Shown: piece after piece, positions 1-8,655 of the stretch
Numbering within the stretch: position 1 is the stretch's first letter
How the letters are laid out: every line of letters begins with the position of its first letter
Notes under the pieces: model-generated
Told to the model about the DNA's origin: nothing
The model's database searches: none
The model's input: the letters and a program-made list of their open reading frames with translations, nothing else
Source: JAJZGK01 sp035538795
GTDB taxonomy: Bacteria > Pseudomonadota > Alphaproteobacteria > Rhodospirillales > Magnetospirillaceae
Reading direction: 5' to 3'
NCBI GenBank assembly: GCA_035538795.1
Contig: DATLJS010000035.1
Location: forward strand, 62,001 to 126,000
DNA length: 64,000 nucleotides
Program-made: the position numbers and the translations under genes

Positions 1-390
1 CCACAAAACCAAACCGGCAGCATCAGGATTCAGCGCCAGCCCCAACACCGCCACCGACGGCAGCACCGCCGCCGCCGCCAGCAGGCCGTAACCGCCGGCC
101 AGGGCCAGCACCAGGGCAGTGCGAGACAGCGGCCGGGCCAACATGGCTTCGATCTCGCGCGTTTCCTGCAAACGCCGCATCTGGAAACAGACGCACATCA
201 CCAATCCAGCCACCACCACCAGCCGCAGGGACAAGGAAGCGTAAGCCAAAGCGGTTTCCCGTCCTTCGACCAGCATGGCTCCACCCAAAGCACGGGACGC
301 CAGCAAGGCGGCCAGAGCCAAGGCCCAGACGGCCGGCAACATACGGTCGCGGGCATTGGTCAGCAGAATGGTGCGCAAAATGGCGGTCAT
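1..390 (-). CDS. ABC-2 type transporter permease, N-terminal part (runs off left edge)
   Basis: An open frame on the minus strand starts with ATG at 390 and stays open to base 1, giving about 130 residues without a stop. The product is very hydrophobic, with at least three likely membrane segments (about residues 18-40, 48-66 and 90-120). Between the second and third lies a cytoplasmic loop rich in charged residues that reads LQETREIEAMLARPLSR. That kind of loop is typical of ABC-2 permeases of the NosY/CcmB style, where the partner ATPase docks. The ATG overlaps the stop of the prepilin peptidase gene (ATGA, 387-390), so the two are translationally coupled. The ATPase partner is not in the window and probably lies to the left. 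The family call rests on overall pattern only. Confidence 0.6.
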   Translation of the reverse strand, partial: MTAILRTILLTNARDRMLPAVWALALAALLASRALGGAMLVEGRETALAYASLSLRLVVVAGLVMCVCFQMRRLQETREIEAMLARPLSRTALVLALAGGYGLLAAAAVLPSVAVLGLALNPDAAGLVLW

Positions 391-1154
391 CGCATCAGCT
401 CCAGCGGCAAAGCCAACAGCGGCGGCCAAATCAGCCCAGCCAGCAAGGCCACCACCAAGGCGGGAGCGAAAGGAAACGCCGCCCCCTTTCCCGCCAGCCG
501 CCAGCCCAGGCCGAACAGCAGCCCCAGCAGCCCCGCCTCGATGAGGAAACCCGCCGTGCCGAACATCCCGAGATAACAACCGGCGACTCCCAGGAACTTC
601 ACATCTCCGGTTCCCAGTCCGTCGAACCCGCGCAAGGCGCGATAGCCCCATTGCAGCGCCGCCGCCGCCGCCAGCGCCAACGCCCCGGCCGCCAGGCCGT
701 CGACATAGCCGTCTCCCTGCAAATAGTGCCAAACCACGGCCAAGGCCAGCAGCGGCAGCAAAGCGGCGTCGGGAATGATGCGCGCCTCCAGATCGGCGGC
801 GATGATCACCACGGACAAGGTGCAGACCCCCGCCAGCAACGCCGCCACGGCCGGATCGCCATCGGCGGCCAGCCAGGAAACGGCAAACAGCAGCGCCGTT
901 GCCGTTTCGATGATGGCGTAGCGCGGACTGACGACGGCCCCGCAATGGCGGCACCGCCCTTTCCGGGCCAGCCATGAGATCAGCGGAACCAGATCGAGAA
1001 CAGACAAAACAGCATGGCAATGAGGACAAGCCGAACGGCCGAACAGCGTTATCCGCCGCGGCAAGCGCCAAGAAGCCGCACCGGCAAAGCTGCCAAATAT
1101 CAGGCCCAGCACCAGCATGACGGACACCGCCTGCCAGTCGGTCCCGGCAATCAT
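387..1154 (-). CDS. pilD: Prepilin peptidase (A24 aspartic protease, PilD/GspO type)
   Basis: This 255-residue polytopic membrane protein should cleave the leader peptide from type IV prepilins or pseudopilins, and many relatives then N-methylate the new N-terminus. The N-terminal cytoplasmic domain has two Cys pairs, CPHC and CRHC, which bind zinc in the family. The first catalytic Asp lies in AADLEARIIPD and the second in the GxGD motif of GLGTGDVKFL. About seven to eight hydrophobic segments follow. Length and architecture are those of a full-length bifunctional enzyme. The gene follows the ExeA-like ATPase gene directly (stop and start share base 1154) and overlaps the permease gene downstream. 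No pilin or secretin gene is visible, so its substrate cannot be read from this window. Confidence 0.9.
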   Translation of the reverse strand: MIAGTDWQAVSVMLVLGLIFGSFAGAASWRLPRRITLFGRSACPHCHAVLSVLDLVPLISWLARKGRCRHCGAVVSPRYAIIETATALLFAVSWLAADGDPAVAALLAGVCTLSVVIIAADLEARIIPDAALLPLLALAVVWHYLQGDGYVDGLAAGALALAAAAALQWGYRALRGFDGLGTGDVKFLGVAGCYLGMFGTAGFLIEAGLLGLLFGLGWRLAGKGAAFPFAPALVVALLAGLIWPPLLALPLELMR

Positions 1155-2731
1155 CAGCGCTTGTGACCGGGATAAACCCCGGACCCGGCCTGAATGGCGT
1201 CCTTCACGTCAATATCCTCGGACGCCTTGGCGGCCGGAGCCGGTGGCGGAACGGACGGCGGAGGCGCGGCATCGTCGGGGGAGATCCGATCCGGATGCGA
1301 CGGCTGGGGCGCCGGCTCGGCCGGTTCGGCAGGAACCGGCTTGACGGCGGATTTCGCCACGGCAGGCTTGCGCGCCGGTTTCGATTTGGCCTCGGGTTTG
1401 GCCTCCGGTTTCGCCGGTTCGGATTGCCGAATCTCGGCGGGCGGCGCCTCTCCCTGCGACGCCGGAACGGCAGCGGGGGCCGCAGGCGCCGGAGCGGCCG
1501 GCGAAGGCGCGGGGGCAACCGGCGGAGACACCGGGACGGCTGGCGAAGGCGGAACCGGAAGGACCGGCTGAGGCATCGCGGACGGAAGAGCCGGCGCTGG
1601 CTTGAGCAAATCCGCGGGCTTCGCCGGAACCGCCGCTTTCGGCGGCTCCTTGGGCGGTTCAACGGATTTGGGCAGATCGACCGCTTTTGGAGCCTCAGGC
1701 GGTTTAGAGATCTCTGGCGGCTTGGAAACCTCGGGCGGCTTGGAAACCTCTGGCGGCTTTACCGTTTCAACGGGAACGGGCGCCTCAGGAACAGATGACA
1801 CAGGCTGACGGAACCACAAGATTCCAGCCAACCCGCACAAAGCCAAAATCAGCAGCAGCGTCAGGAATTTCACCCGCCCGGCTCCCGGACGCAGCAGCGA
1901 CAGGCGGCTGGGCCGTCCCACCACCAATCCCGGATAGGCCCGCGCCGCCGCCAGCACATGGCTTGGCTGCACCAGCTTGGCGCCGTCCTCGAAAGCTTTT
2001 TGCAAAGCCCTCTCGGCCAGCAGGTTCAACACATGGGGCACCCCGCCGCTCCAACGCGCCAACTGCTCCAGGGCGGGGTCGGTGAACACCACGGACTCCT
2101 CGTCCTGGTTCTCGGGCGGATGCGCCAACCGCAAACGGTGTAAAACGTAGCGCTTGGCCTCGGTGTCGGCCAACGGCTTGGTATATAAAGAGAAAACGAT
2201 ATGGCGCGACAGCTCGTCGGTATCGGGCTCCTTGAGGCGTTCGTCCAATTGGAGATGCCCCATCAACACGATCTGCAAAAGCTTCTTTTTCTCGGCCTCC
2301 AGCCGTTCAAGCCGCACCAGCGCCTTGAAATCCTCGGAATCCAGACGGTGGGCCTCGTCGATGATGGCAACGGTCAGCCGACCGAAATGATTTTGCGACA
2401 AAAGATGGCGGCGCAGCGCCTCGAAGGCGTCGTTGCCGGGCTGAACGCCGAAGCTTTCGCACAAAGCCGGTAGAACCCGTCCGGCAGCGCGGGCGTCAAG
2501 CATGGCGACGCTACCGTGGTCGCCAGCCAGATTGCCCTGCAAAAGACGGGAAAGCGTGGTCTTGCCCGTGCCGTCCGGCCCCACCAGCTTGACGATGCCA
2601 AAATCGCGGCGGATGGCGAACTCCAGCGACGCAACGATGTTGGAATAATCGTGGGATGGAAAAAAGAAGCTGGGATCAGGCGTGGATGCGAAAGGCGGAA
2701 TCGCCAAACCGAAATGAGCAAGATAGGTCAC
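1154..2731 (-). CDS. ExeA/GspA-like AAA ATPase with Pro-rich C-terminal region
   Basis: The N-terminal half (about 1-275) is a GspA/ExeA-type AAA ATPase. It has a Walker A motif GPDGTGKTT, a Walker B motif VAIIDEAH, and the family's opening FGLxxPPFxxTPDP. One membrane segment (about residues 295-313, FLTLLLILALCGLAGILWF) leads into about 200 residues dominated by Pro, Ala, Lys and Glu. These include tandem KPPEVS/KPPEIS units and would lie in the periplasm. In Aeromonas, ExeA works with ExeB to place the type II secretin in peptidoglycan. The ORF is open to 2881, but family members begin at the YLAHFGL motif, so I chose GTG at 2731, which has GGGAG about 12 nt upstream. No peptidoglycan-binding domain is recognisable at the C-terminus. 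Confidence 0.8.
   Translation of the reverse strand: MTYLAHFGLAIPPFASTPDPSFFFPSHDYSNIVASLEFAIRRDFGIVKLVGPDGTGKTTLSRLLQGNLAGDHGSVAMLDARAAGRVLPALCESFGVQPGNDAFEALRRHLLSQNHFGRLTVAIIDEAHRLDSEDFKALVRLERLEAEKKKLLQIVLMGHLQLDERLKEPDTDELSRHIVFSLYTKPLADTEAKRYVLHRLRLAHPPENQDEESVVFTDPALEQLARWSGGVPHVLNLLAERALQKAFEDGAKLVQPSHVLAAARAYPGLVVGRPSRLSLLRPGAGRVKFLTLLLILALCGLAGILWFRQPVSSVPEAPVPVETVKPPEVSKPPEVSKPPEISKPPEAPKAVDLPKSVEPPKEPPKAAVPAKPADLLKPAPALPSAMPQPVLPVPPSPAVPVSPPVAPAPSPAAPAPAAPAAVPASQGEAPPAEIRQSEPAKPEAKPEAKSKPARKPAVAKSAVKPVPAEPAEPAPQPSHPDRISPDDAAPPPSVPPPAPAAKASEDIDVKDAIQAGSGVYPGHKR
1694..1761 (-). repeat. 18-bp tandem coding repeat (KPPExS units)
   Basis: Three full units and one partial unit of 18 bp (1694-1711, 1712-1729, 1730-1747, then 1748-1759) encode KPPEV/IS hexapeptides just after the membrane segment of the ExeA-like protein. 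The units differ at a few third positions. The copy number could vary between strains. This is a coding repeat, not a mobile element. Confidence 0.8.
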
Positions 2732-2906
2732 TGCCGGATGCTCCCATCCAAGCGGCGCGTCGGCCCCTTTCGCTCTACCCGGAAACTCATCGGCGGTCCA
2801 CCCCTCAGCCCGGCCCCCATCCTTCGCCAGGCCACGGTCAGGCAGACTAGCACGACTTCCGTGCTTGGGCGAACTCCCCAAAAGGGCCTAATTGGACCGG
2901 GTGGAA

Positions 2907-4646
2907 TCAGCTGCGCACGCGAACCTGGTCACGACCGGCGTTCTTGGCGGCGTAAAGCGCCTGATCCGCCCGTTGCAGAAGACTGCTGACGGAGTCTCCC
3001 AGCACCGCCTGACAGACGCCGATGCTGGTGGTGAAACGAACCGGACCGCATGATGACGGGATGACAACGGCGGCCACGCGGGAACGAAGGCGTTCGGCCA
3101 CGTCGACGGCCCCTTCCAACAGGGTTTCCGGCAGCAGGATGGCGAACTCCTCGCCACCCAAACGGCCGATCAGATCATGTTCGCGCAGGGTCATGCCGCA
3201 AACGCGCACGAAGGTCTGAATGGCTTCGTCGCCAACGGCGTGGCCATGGCCGTCGTTGATGGCCTTGAAATGGTCGATGTCCAGCATCAGAACCGTCAGC
3301 GGACGGCTGTGGCGCAGGGCGCGCTCCAGCTCATGAGCCGCCGAATTCAGGAAATGACGGCGGTTGAAAGCCCCGGTCAGGGGGTCGATGGTAGCCAGAC
3401 GGCGCAGTTCGCGTTCCATGGCCTTGCGCTCGGAAATATCGACCATCATGCCGATGATGCCGGCGGGGCGGCCGTCGGCGTCGTTGAAGGCCGTCTTGCA
3501 CATCAGCACGTCGCGTTCCGACCCGTCGCCGAAGCGCGACACCACCTCGCACGGGCGGTTGTTCTCGCCGTGCAGCAGCCGGCGGTCCAGTTCCTCGTGC
3601 TCCAAAGCCAGATCGGATTTCCACACCTCGGACAGGGTGCGACCGATCCAGCCGTCACCTTCGACCCGGTTGACCTCGCGGAAAGCCCGGTTATAGCTGC
3701 GGAAACGCAACTGCTCGTCCTTGAACCAGACCGGGCTGGGCATGGCGTCCAGCAAGCTTTCGATAAAGCGCCGGGCCTCCACCGCTTCTTGGCGCTGGGT
3801 TTCCAGTTCGGAGGTGCGCTCGCGCACCCGCTGCTCCAATTGTTCGTTGAACAGCCGCAGCTGATCCAAGGAGCGCAGATGCTCGGAAACATCAAAGGCC
3901 TCGATCATGTAATCCATGCCGTCGGCAGACGGGAACACCGTCACCGACAATTGGACGTCGAAGGCCCGGCCGTCCTGACGCTGCAGGCGCACGGACCGCG
4001 AGCCCGACCAGGCCAGCAGATGCCCCACGTCTCCGGCCAGCAGGCGGCGATCCTCCTCCTCGAACAGATCCCATATCGGCCGCCCGACCAGCTGCGCCGC
4101 TTCCGCAGCACCCAGCATTCGCACGCCGGCGCGGTTGACATAATCAATCATCTGGCCACGGCAATGCGCCACCAGATGGCCCGAGTTTTCCACCAGCATG
4201 CGGAAGCGGATTTCGGTCCGCTGGATGGTGTTGACCATCTGGCTTTGCGCGGTGACGTCCCGACCCAGCACGACGATGGCGCCGTTGGTCAGCTCGCGGG
4301 CACGATATATATAGAGTTCGACGTCGCGCACGCCGCCGTCGAAGCGGTGCATGCGCACCAGCAGCGGATCGGGACGATAGGCGTTGCGGTCCAACCAACC
4401 GTCGTCATAGGGATTGTCGTCGGCGGCGACCAGGAAGTCGAGGAAACGCTGCCCCTCCACCTCAAGGCCGTCAACCGATCCCAGCAGGGTCAGCCCGGCC
4501 GAATTCATGGCGGTGATGGTGCCGTTGATGGTCACGCAAAACATGTCGCGCGCCGCTTCCAGCACACCCATAAGGTCACCGTTGAAACGGGGCCCTCGCC
4601 GCCGTCTCTCTTGACCGTCCGTACTGGTAACGATCCCCCCCACCAT
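2907..4646 (-). CDS. PAS-domain diguanylate cyclase
   Basis: This 579-residue protein has three PAS-like sensor segments (about 25-140, 145-260 and 300-410), a coiled coil between the second and third (EQLEQRVRERTSELETQ) and a C-terminal GGDEF domain from about residue 415. The active-site loop reads GGEEF, which is catalytically competent, and an RxxD inhibitory site (REHD) sits five residues upstream. It should therefore make cyclic di-GMP and be feedback-inhibited by it. No membrane segments are seen, so it is probably cytosolic. The ATG at 4646 has a GGGG stretch about 8 nt upstream. It stands alone between the ExeA-like gene and the sigma-54 regulator gene. The ligand of the PAS domains is not evident. 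Confidence 0.92.
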   Translation of the reverse strand: MVGGIVTSTDGQERRRRGPRFNGDLMGVLEAARDMFCVTINGTITAMNSAGLTLLGSVDGLEVEGQRFLDFLVAADDNPYDDGWLDRNAYRPDPLLVRMHRFDGGVRDVELYIYRARELTNGAIVVLGRDVTAQSQMVNTIQRTEIRFRMLVENSGHLVAHCRGQMIDYVNRAGVRMLGAAEAAQLVGRPIWDLFEEEDRRLLAGDVGHLLAWSGSRSVRLQRQDGRAFDVQLSVTVFPSADGMDYMIEAFDVSEHLRSLDQLRLFNEQLEQRVRERTSELETQRQEAVEARRFIESLLDAMPSPVWFKDEQLRFRSYNRAFREVNRVEGDGWIGRTLSEVWKSDLALEHEELDRRLLHGENNRPCEVVSRFGDGSERDVLMCKTAFNDADGRPAGIIGMMVDISERKAMERELRRLATIDPLTGAFNRRHFLNSAAHELERALRHSRPLTVLMLDIDHFKAINDGHGHAVGDEAIQTFVRVCGMTLREHDLIGRLGGEEFAILLPETLLEGAVDVAERLRSRVAAVVIPSSCGPVRFTTSIGVCQAVLGDSVSSLLQRADQALYAAKNAGRDQVRVRS

Positions 4647-4724
4647 GTAGGGCCCCGCTCGTTTGAGAAGGGCGCAGTCTAAGAGAAGCTTCCGTGAAAC
4701 ACAACCTTCAGTGTGTAAACCTGT

Positions 4725-6098
4725 TTACTCATTACCTTCGCCATAACCGAACTTTCGGATGAGACGATAAGTATTGCGCTCACTGATACCGAGTATTCGC
4801 GCAACTTTGCCTCTATGGCCATCGTATCGATCCAGCAACACTTTGAGATAGCTGCTTTTTATATCCTCAAGACTGGGCTCGGAAGCTAGGTCGACAGGCA
4901 TCTCGGTAAGCCCCAAAACCTCGTTCACGAAGGGAGGCGCAGGACTAATGGCTAGGTGCCGGGGCTCGATCACCTCGGCCTCTCCCGACAGGATCAGCGC
5001 ACGCTCGACGACATTTTTCATTTCACGGATATTCCCCGGCCAGTCGTAAGCCATCATCTGGGACATCGCATCAGGAGAAAGCTGTTTCTCGATACGCCGA
5101 GAGAAATCGTGGTTGCGAATGAAGTGATGCGTCAGAGCCGGAATGTCCTGGCGGCGCTCCCGTAGAGGCGGCACGGAAATCAGAAAGCCCGAAAGCCGGT
5201 AGAACAGATCGGAGCGGAAGCTGCCTTCCCGGCACATCGTCGCCAGATCGCGGTTGGTGGCGGCCACGATCCGCACGTTGGCGTCGTAGTCCTTGGTGCC
5301 GCCGACCCGACGGAAACGGCCGGTTTCCAGCACGCGCAAAAGCTTGGCCTGCACCGCCGGGTCGATTTCGCCGATTTCGTCGAGGAACAGGGTGCCGCCC
5401 TCAGCGCCTTCGATCAGGCCCTTCTTCATCTTTTCGGCCCCGGTAAAGGCGCCGCGTTCGTGGCCGAACAGCTCGGATTCAAAAAGATGCTTGGGCAGAG
5501 TGCAGATGTCCACCGGCACGAAGGTCCGGCCGGAACGATGGGAACGGGCGTGAATGGCGTTGGCCACCAGTTCCTTGCCCACGCCGCTTTCTCCCTGGAT
5601 CAGCACCGTCATATCCGACGGCGCCACGGCGTCGATCAGGCGGTTGACCTCGTCCAGAGCGGGAGACGAACCGATCATGGCGACGGCCCATTCCGGGGCA
5701 TGGGCCATCCGGCTTTTCAAAAACAGGTTTTCCCGGCGCAGGGCGGCGTTGTCCAGCGCCCTTTTAACCACCAATTCCAATTCTTCCAGGTTGACCGGCT
5801 TGACCAGATATTCCGCCGCCCCCAGCTTCATGGCCCGAACGGCGTTCTGCACCGAGGCATAGGCGGTCAACAGGATCACCGGCTGCTGCGGAGCAATTTG
5901 CGGCAAAAGCTCCAGGCCGTCGGCATCGGGCAGACGACCGTCCAGCAGCAGCAGTTCCGGCTCCATCTCCTCGATGATTTCCTTGGCCTGCGCCCAGCGC
6001 GAGGTTCCCTGAACCGAATAGCCGGCCCGCTGAAGCTGGCTGACCAGAAGCTGGTTCAGCAGGGCGTCGTCTTCGATCACCAGGATGTTCAGCTTCAA
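4725..6098 (-). CDS. Sigma-54-dependent response regulator (NtrC family)
   Basis: This 457-residue regulator has three domains. A receiver (1-120) carries acidic residues D10/D11, phosphoacceptor D53 and K100. An AAA+ domain (about 140-380) carries Walker A GESGVGKE (169-176) and the sigma-54 contact loop GAFTGA (216-221). A Fis-type helix-turn-helix ends the protein (GHRGKVARILGISERNTYR). It should activate sigma-54 promoters when phosphorylated. The start chosen is TTG at 6098: a GGAGG sits 6 nt upstream and the product then begins directly with the receiver's first strand (MKLNILVIEDD). A longer frame to 6206 would add an Arg-rich stretch unlike the family. The TTG overlaps the stop of the kinase gene (TTGA), so the pair is translationally coupled and almost certainly cognate. 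Confidence 0.93.
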   Translation of the reverse strand: MKLNILVIEDDALLNQLLVSQLQRAGYSVQGTSRWAQAKEIIEEMEPELLLLDGRLPDADGLELLPQIAPQQPVILLTAYASVQNAVRAMKLGAAEYLVKPVNLEELELVVKRALDNAALRRENLFLKSRMAHAPEWAVAMIGSSPALDEVNRLIDAVAPSDMTVLIQGESGVGKELVANAIHARSHRSGRTFVPVDICTLPKHLFESELFGHERGAFTGAEKMKKGLIEGAEGGTLFLDEIGEIDPAVQAKLLRVLETGRFRRVGGTKDYDANVRIVAATNRDLATMCREGSFRSDLFYRLSGFLISVPPLRERRQDIPALTHHFIRNHDFSRRIEKQLSPDAMSQMMAYDWPGNIREMKNVVERALILSGEAEVIEPRHLAISPAPPFVNEVLGLTEMPVDLASEPSLEDIKSSYLKVLLDRYDGHRGKVARILGISERNTYRLIRKFGYGEGNE

Positions 6099-7951
6099 GA
6101 CAAACCTCCGTCGGCGGCCGGCAGGACCACGGTGAACCGCGTCCCGGCGCCCAGGGTGCTGCGAACAGCAATCTCGCCCCCCATGCCCTCGATGATGGAA
6201 CGGCAAATGGTCAACCCCAAGCCGGTGCCCTGAATGCCGTTGGCCCGTTGCGAGAAGAACGGATCAAAGATTTTCGGCAGGTTTTCCAGACTGATGCCGA
6301 CGCCGTCATCGCGGAAGGTCATATGGACCTCTCCCTTGTTTTCGCCTTGCACCTCTCGACACCCCACCACCAGCTTGCCCCCCTTGGGCATGGCGTGGAA
6401 GGCGTTCTGCACCAGATTGAGCACCACCATCCGCAATTCGCCGTCATTAGCCAAAACTCGGGGTTCCGCCGGGTCCAGCTCCGTCAGAATCTCCACATGG
6501 TCGCTGTTGGCCTCCCAGGCCAGAAGCGACAGGGTTTCCGTCATCACCGTGTTGACCGACACGAGCTGACGCTCGGCCGCCGTGTTCGCCGACAGCCGCA
6601 GCAGGCGGTCGGTGACGTCGATGCATTTGTCGATCTGGCCGTCCACCAGCCGCAGATAGTTCGACATTTCACCGGCATCCACCTCGCCCTGCTCGGCCAG
6701 GCGCAACGAGCCTTGAAGAGCCAGCCGCACGGAAGCCAGGGGATTGCGGATTTCATGAGCCACGCCGGCGGCCAGCTGCCCCAGGGCCGACAGCTTCTGT
6801 TCGTGGGAGAAACGGATGTCGGCGGACAGGTTTCTGATGGCCTCGATCACCAGAACCCGGCCATCGGCCAGTTCCAGCGGTGCGGCATGAACCTCGACGG
6901 GGAATTCCAGACCATCGACGGTCTTATGGCGATGCATGCATTTCAAAGGCTTGCGGTCGCAAAACACTTCGACCAACGGGCAAGTCACATAGGTGGCGGG
7001 GCAGCGCTCGCTTCGCTGGTGGGACGAGGCATAGCACAAAGCCCCCACCACCTGTTCGCGAGGCGCGCCAACCTGTTCACAATAAACCCGGTTGGCCTTG
7101 ACGATGCGAAATTCCTCGTCGATCACGCGAATGCCGTCGGGAACCGTATCGATGACCGTCTGCAAAAAGGCTTCCTGGCGGCGCACCGTTTCCATGCTGT
7201 CCTTCAGATTGGCCGCCATGGCGTCGAAGGAACGCCCCAATTCCGACAATTCGTCCTGCCCCGGCAGGGCCGCCCGGCGGTCCAGGTCGCCGCGGCCGAA
7301 ACTCAGGGCCGCGTCGCGCAGCAGCCAAACCGGCCGCAAGACATGATGTTTCAGCATCCACCAGACGCCAAGCATCACCAGCACCACGACCAATCCGCCC
7401 GAACCGATCAACAGCAAAGCCCCCTGCTCGGCGGCTTTACGGATGTTGGCGGCATCGTAATCGACGATCAGGATGCCATTGACGGGATGCTCCTCCACCG
7501 GGCCGTGGCAGCGGTTGCAGGGTTCGCGGTTATGCACCGGATTGGTGCTGCGCAAGACCTCGCTGCCGAATTCATCCACCAGAAAGCGGGTCCGCACCGA
7601 GGCAAGATCCTGAGGCGCAACCGGCATCTGGTCGTTGACTGTCTCCGGCAGCGACGAGAAACGGACCTCGCCCTGAGGATTGATGATGGTGACGCGACGG
7701 ATGTTTTCCTGGTGGCCCAGGTAATAGATGATGTCGCGCAAGCCGTCCAAGTCGCGCTTGAGCATGGCGTTTTCCAGCGCCATTTGCAAAAGCGAGTTGA
7801 CCTGGGCCGATGCCTGTCCCCGCTCCTTTTCAAGCTGCAGGCTGTAAAGCCAGAGGAAAAGAGCAAGAAACACCACCGACGCGGTCAAAAGCTCGACGGC
7901 GAGAAAAAAAGTGAACTTACGGCCTAGGCGGGCAGCGATCCAATTGCGCAT
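6095..7951 (-). CDS. Sensor histidine kinase with periplasmic CxxCH haem motif and Cys-rich PAS
   Basis: Counted from ATG 7951 the protein is 618 residues. TM1 (14-37) and TM2 (180-200) bracket a periplasmic domain that contains CNRCH at 145-149, the classic c-type haem attachment motif. A HAMP domain (about 200-252) leads to a PAS domain (260-380) holding six cysteines (291, 306, 317, 324, 331, 338), which could bind metal or an Fe-S cluster. The kinase core has H399 in AGVAHEIRNPLAS and an ATPase domain with DDGVGISLENLPKIFDP and GTGLGLTI. This suggests a redox- or gas-responsive kinase for the adjacent sigma-54 regulator; haem binding is inferred, not shown. The frame is open to a TTG at 7987 that overlaps the upstream stop, and this alternative start cannot be excluded. 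Confidence 0.92.
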   Translation of the reverse strand: MRNWIAARLGRKFTFFLAVELLTASVVFLALFLWLYSLQLEKERGQASAQVNSLLQMALENAMLKRDLDGLRDIIYYLGHQENIRRVTIINPQGEVRFSSLPETVNDQMPVAPQDLASVRTRFLVDEFGSEVLRSTNPVHNREPCNRCHGPVEEHPVNGILIVDYDAANIRKAAEQGALLLIGSGGLVVVLVMLGVWWMLKHHVLRPVWLLRDAALSFGRGDLDRRAALPGQDELSELGRSFDAMAANLKDSMETVRRQEAFLQTVIDTVPDGIRVIDEEFRIVKANRVYCEQVGAPREQVVGALCYASSHQRSERCPATYVTCPLVEVFCDRKPLKCMHRHKTVDGLEFPVEVHAAPLELADGRVLVIEAIRNLSADIRFSHEQKLSALGQLAAGVAHEIRNPLASVRLALQGSLRLAEQGEVDAGEMSNYLRLVDGQIDKCIDVTDRLLRLSANTAAERQLVSVNTVMTETLSLLAWEANSDHVEILTELDPAEPRVLANDGELRMVVLNLVQNAFHAMPKGGKLVVGCREVQGENKGEVHMTFRDDGVGISLENLPKIFDPFFSQRANGIQGTGLGLTICRSIIEGMGGEIAVRSTLGAGTRFTVVLPAADGGLS

Positions 7952-7983
7952 GCCCGATGCTATACAACCGAACTGACTTTCAC

Positions 7984-8655
7984 TCAAGGTCGGCCCACCC
8001 GGCTCCCGCGATGTCCCTTAAGCGTCGACAGTGTTTCGATAGCTTCATTTCCAAGGCGGCGGCGCAGTTCGCGGAAATAAGCGTCACTGAACACCGTCAG
8101 GTGCCCATAGAAGCCGCGCCCCCCGGCCCCATATCCAACCCCACGTCCGCCCTGCCCCCGCAACTCGGTCCACAGGCGGAAAGAGGCCAATTGCGGCAGG
8201 AACACCGCGTCCAGATAGTCGGCCAGGGATTTGCCGTCATTACGCCGGGCGGCATCGTCGGCCAGTTGCCGCACCACATGCAGGCAGGAAACAAACCGGT
8301 CGCCGCGCCGGGTCATACGTCCGGCTCCGTCCAGATGGTGGGGCACCAGATAGATGGCCTGATAATCCCGGGCCAGTTCGCGCAGACTGGACGCGTCCTC
8401 CTTCAAGGCGACGATCTGCCGGCGCAATCTCTCCTGAGCCGCGGCGGCATCGGCGGCATGAAAGGACAGCGCCAGTCCATCCGGAAAACCTTCGCGCAAA
8501 AGAGCCCTGACCGCGAGAACATCCATCTCACGGTCATGCAGTCTTGAAAGAATTGCCAAATCCCTTAACGTCACGCGGCTGGCCCGGACACTGGCGAACG
8601 GATCGTCCGCCAAAACGAAACCGGAGGAATCCATCGGATAATCAAGGCAAGTCAT
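7984..8655 (-). CDS. Uncharacterised protein, weakly TorD/NarJ-chaperone-like
   Basis: This 223-residue soluble protein is rich in Arg, Leu and Ala and probably mostly helical. I do not recognise it firmly. The segment LRELARDYQAIYLVP, with following helices that include LADYLDAVFLPQLASF, resembles the order of motifs in TorD/DmsD/NarJ cytoplasmic chaperones, which help insert molybdenum cofactor into oxidoreductases. No oxidoreductase gene lies alongside, so this is a weak lead. Its stop (7984) overlaps or nearly abuts the kinase gene, so it is probably co-transcribed with the kinase and regulator genes. That context would fit a role in the same redox response. Codon use matches its neighbours, which supports a real gene. 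Confidence 0.65.
   Translation of the reverse strand: MTCLDYPMDSSGFVLADDPFASVRASRVTLRDLAILSRLHDREMDVLAVRALLREGFPDGLALSFHAADAAAAQERLRRQIVALKEDASSLRELARDYQAIYLVPHHLDGAGRMTRRGDRFVSCLHVVRQLADDAARRNDGKSLADYLDAVFLPQLASFRLWTELRGQGGRGVGYGAGGRGFYGHLTVFSDAYFRELRRRLGNEAIETLSTLKGHRGSRVGRP

Noticed and set aside
1694..1761. Possible CRISPR or mobile repeat
   Set aside because: The 18-bp units are in frame and encode the KPPExS hexapeptide, so they are a coding repeat.
3177..4682. 501-residue plus-strand frame
   Set aside because: It lies antisense to the diguanylate cyclase gene, with low-complexity composition.
4715..4728. GTAAAC-CT-GTTTAC dyad at the end of the sigma-54 regulator gene
   Set aside because: It overlaps the stop codon and has no T run, so neither a terminator nor an operator is supported.
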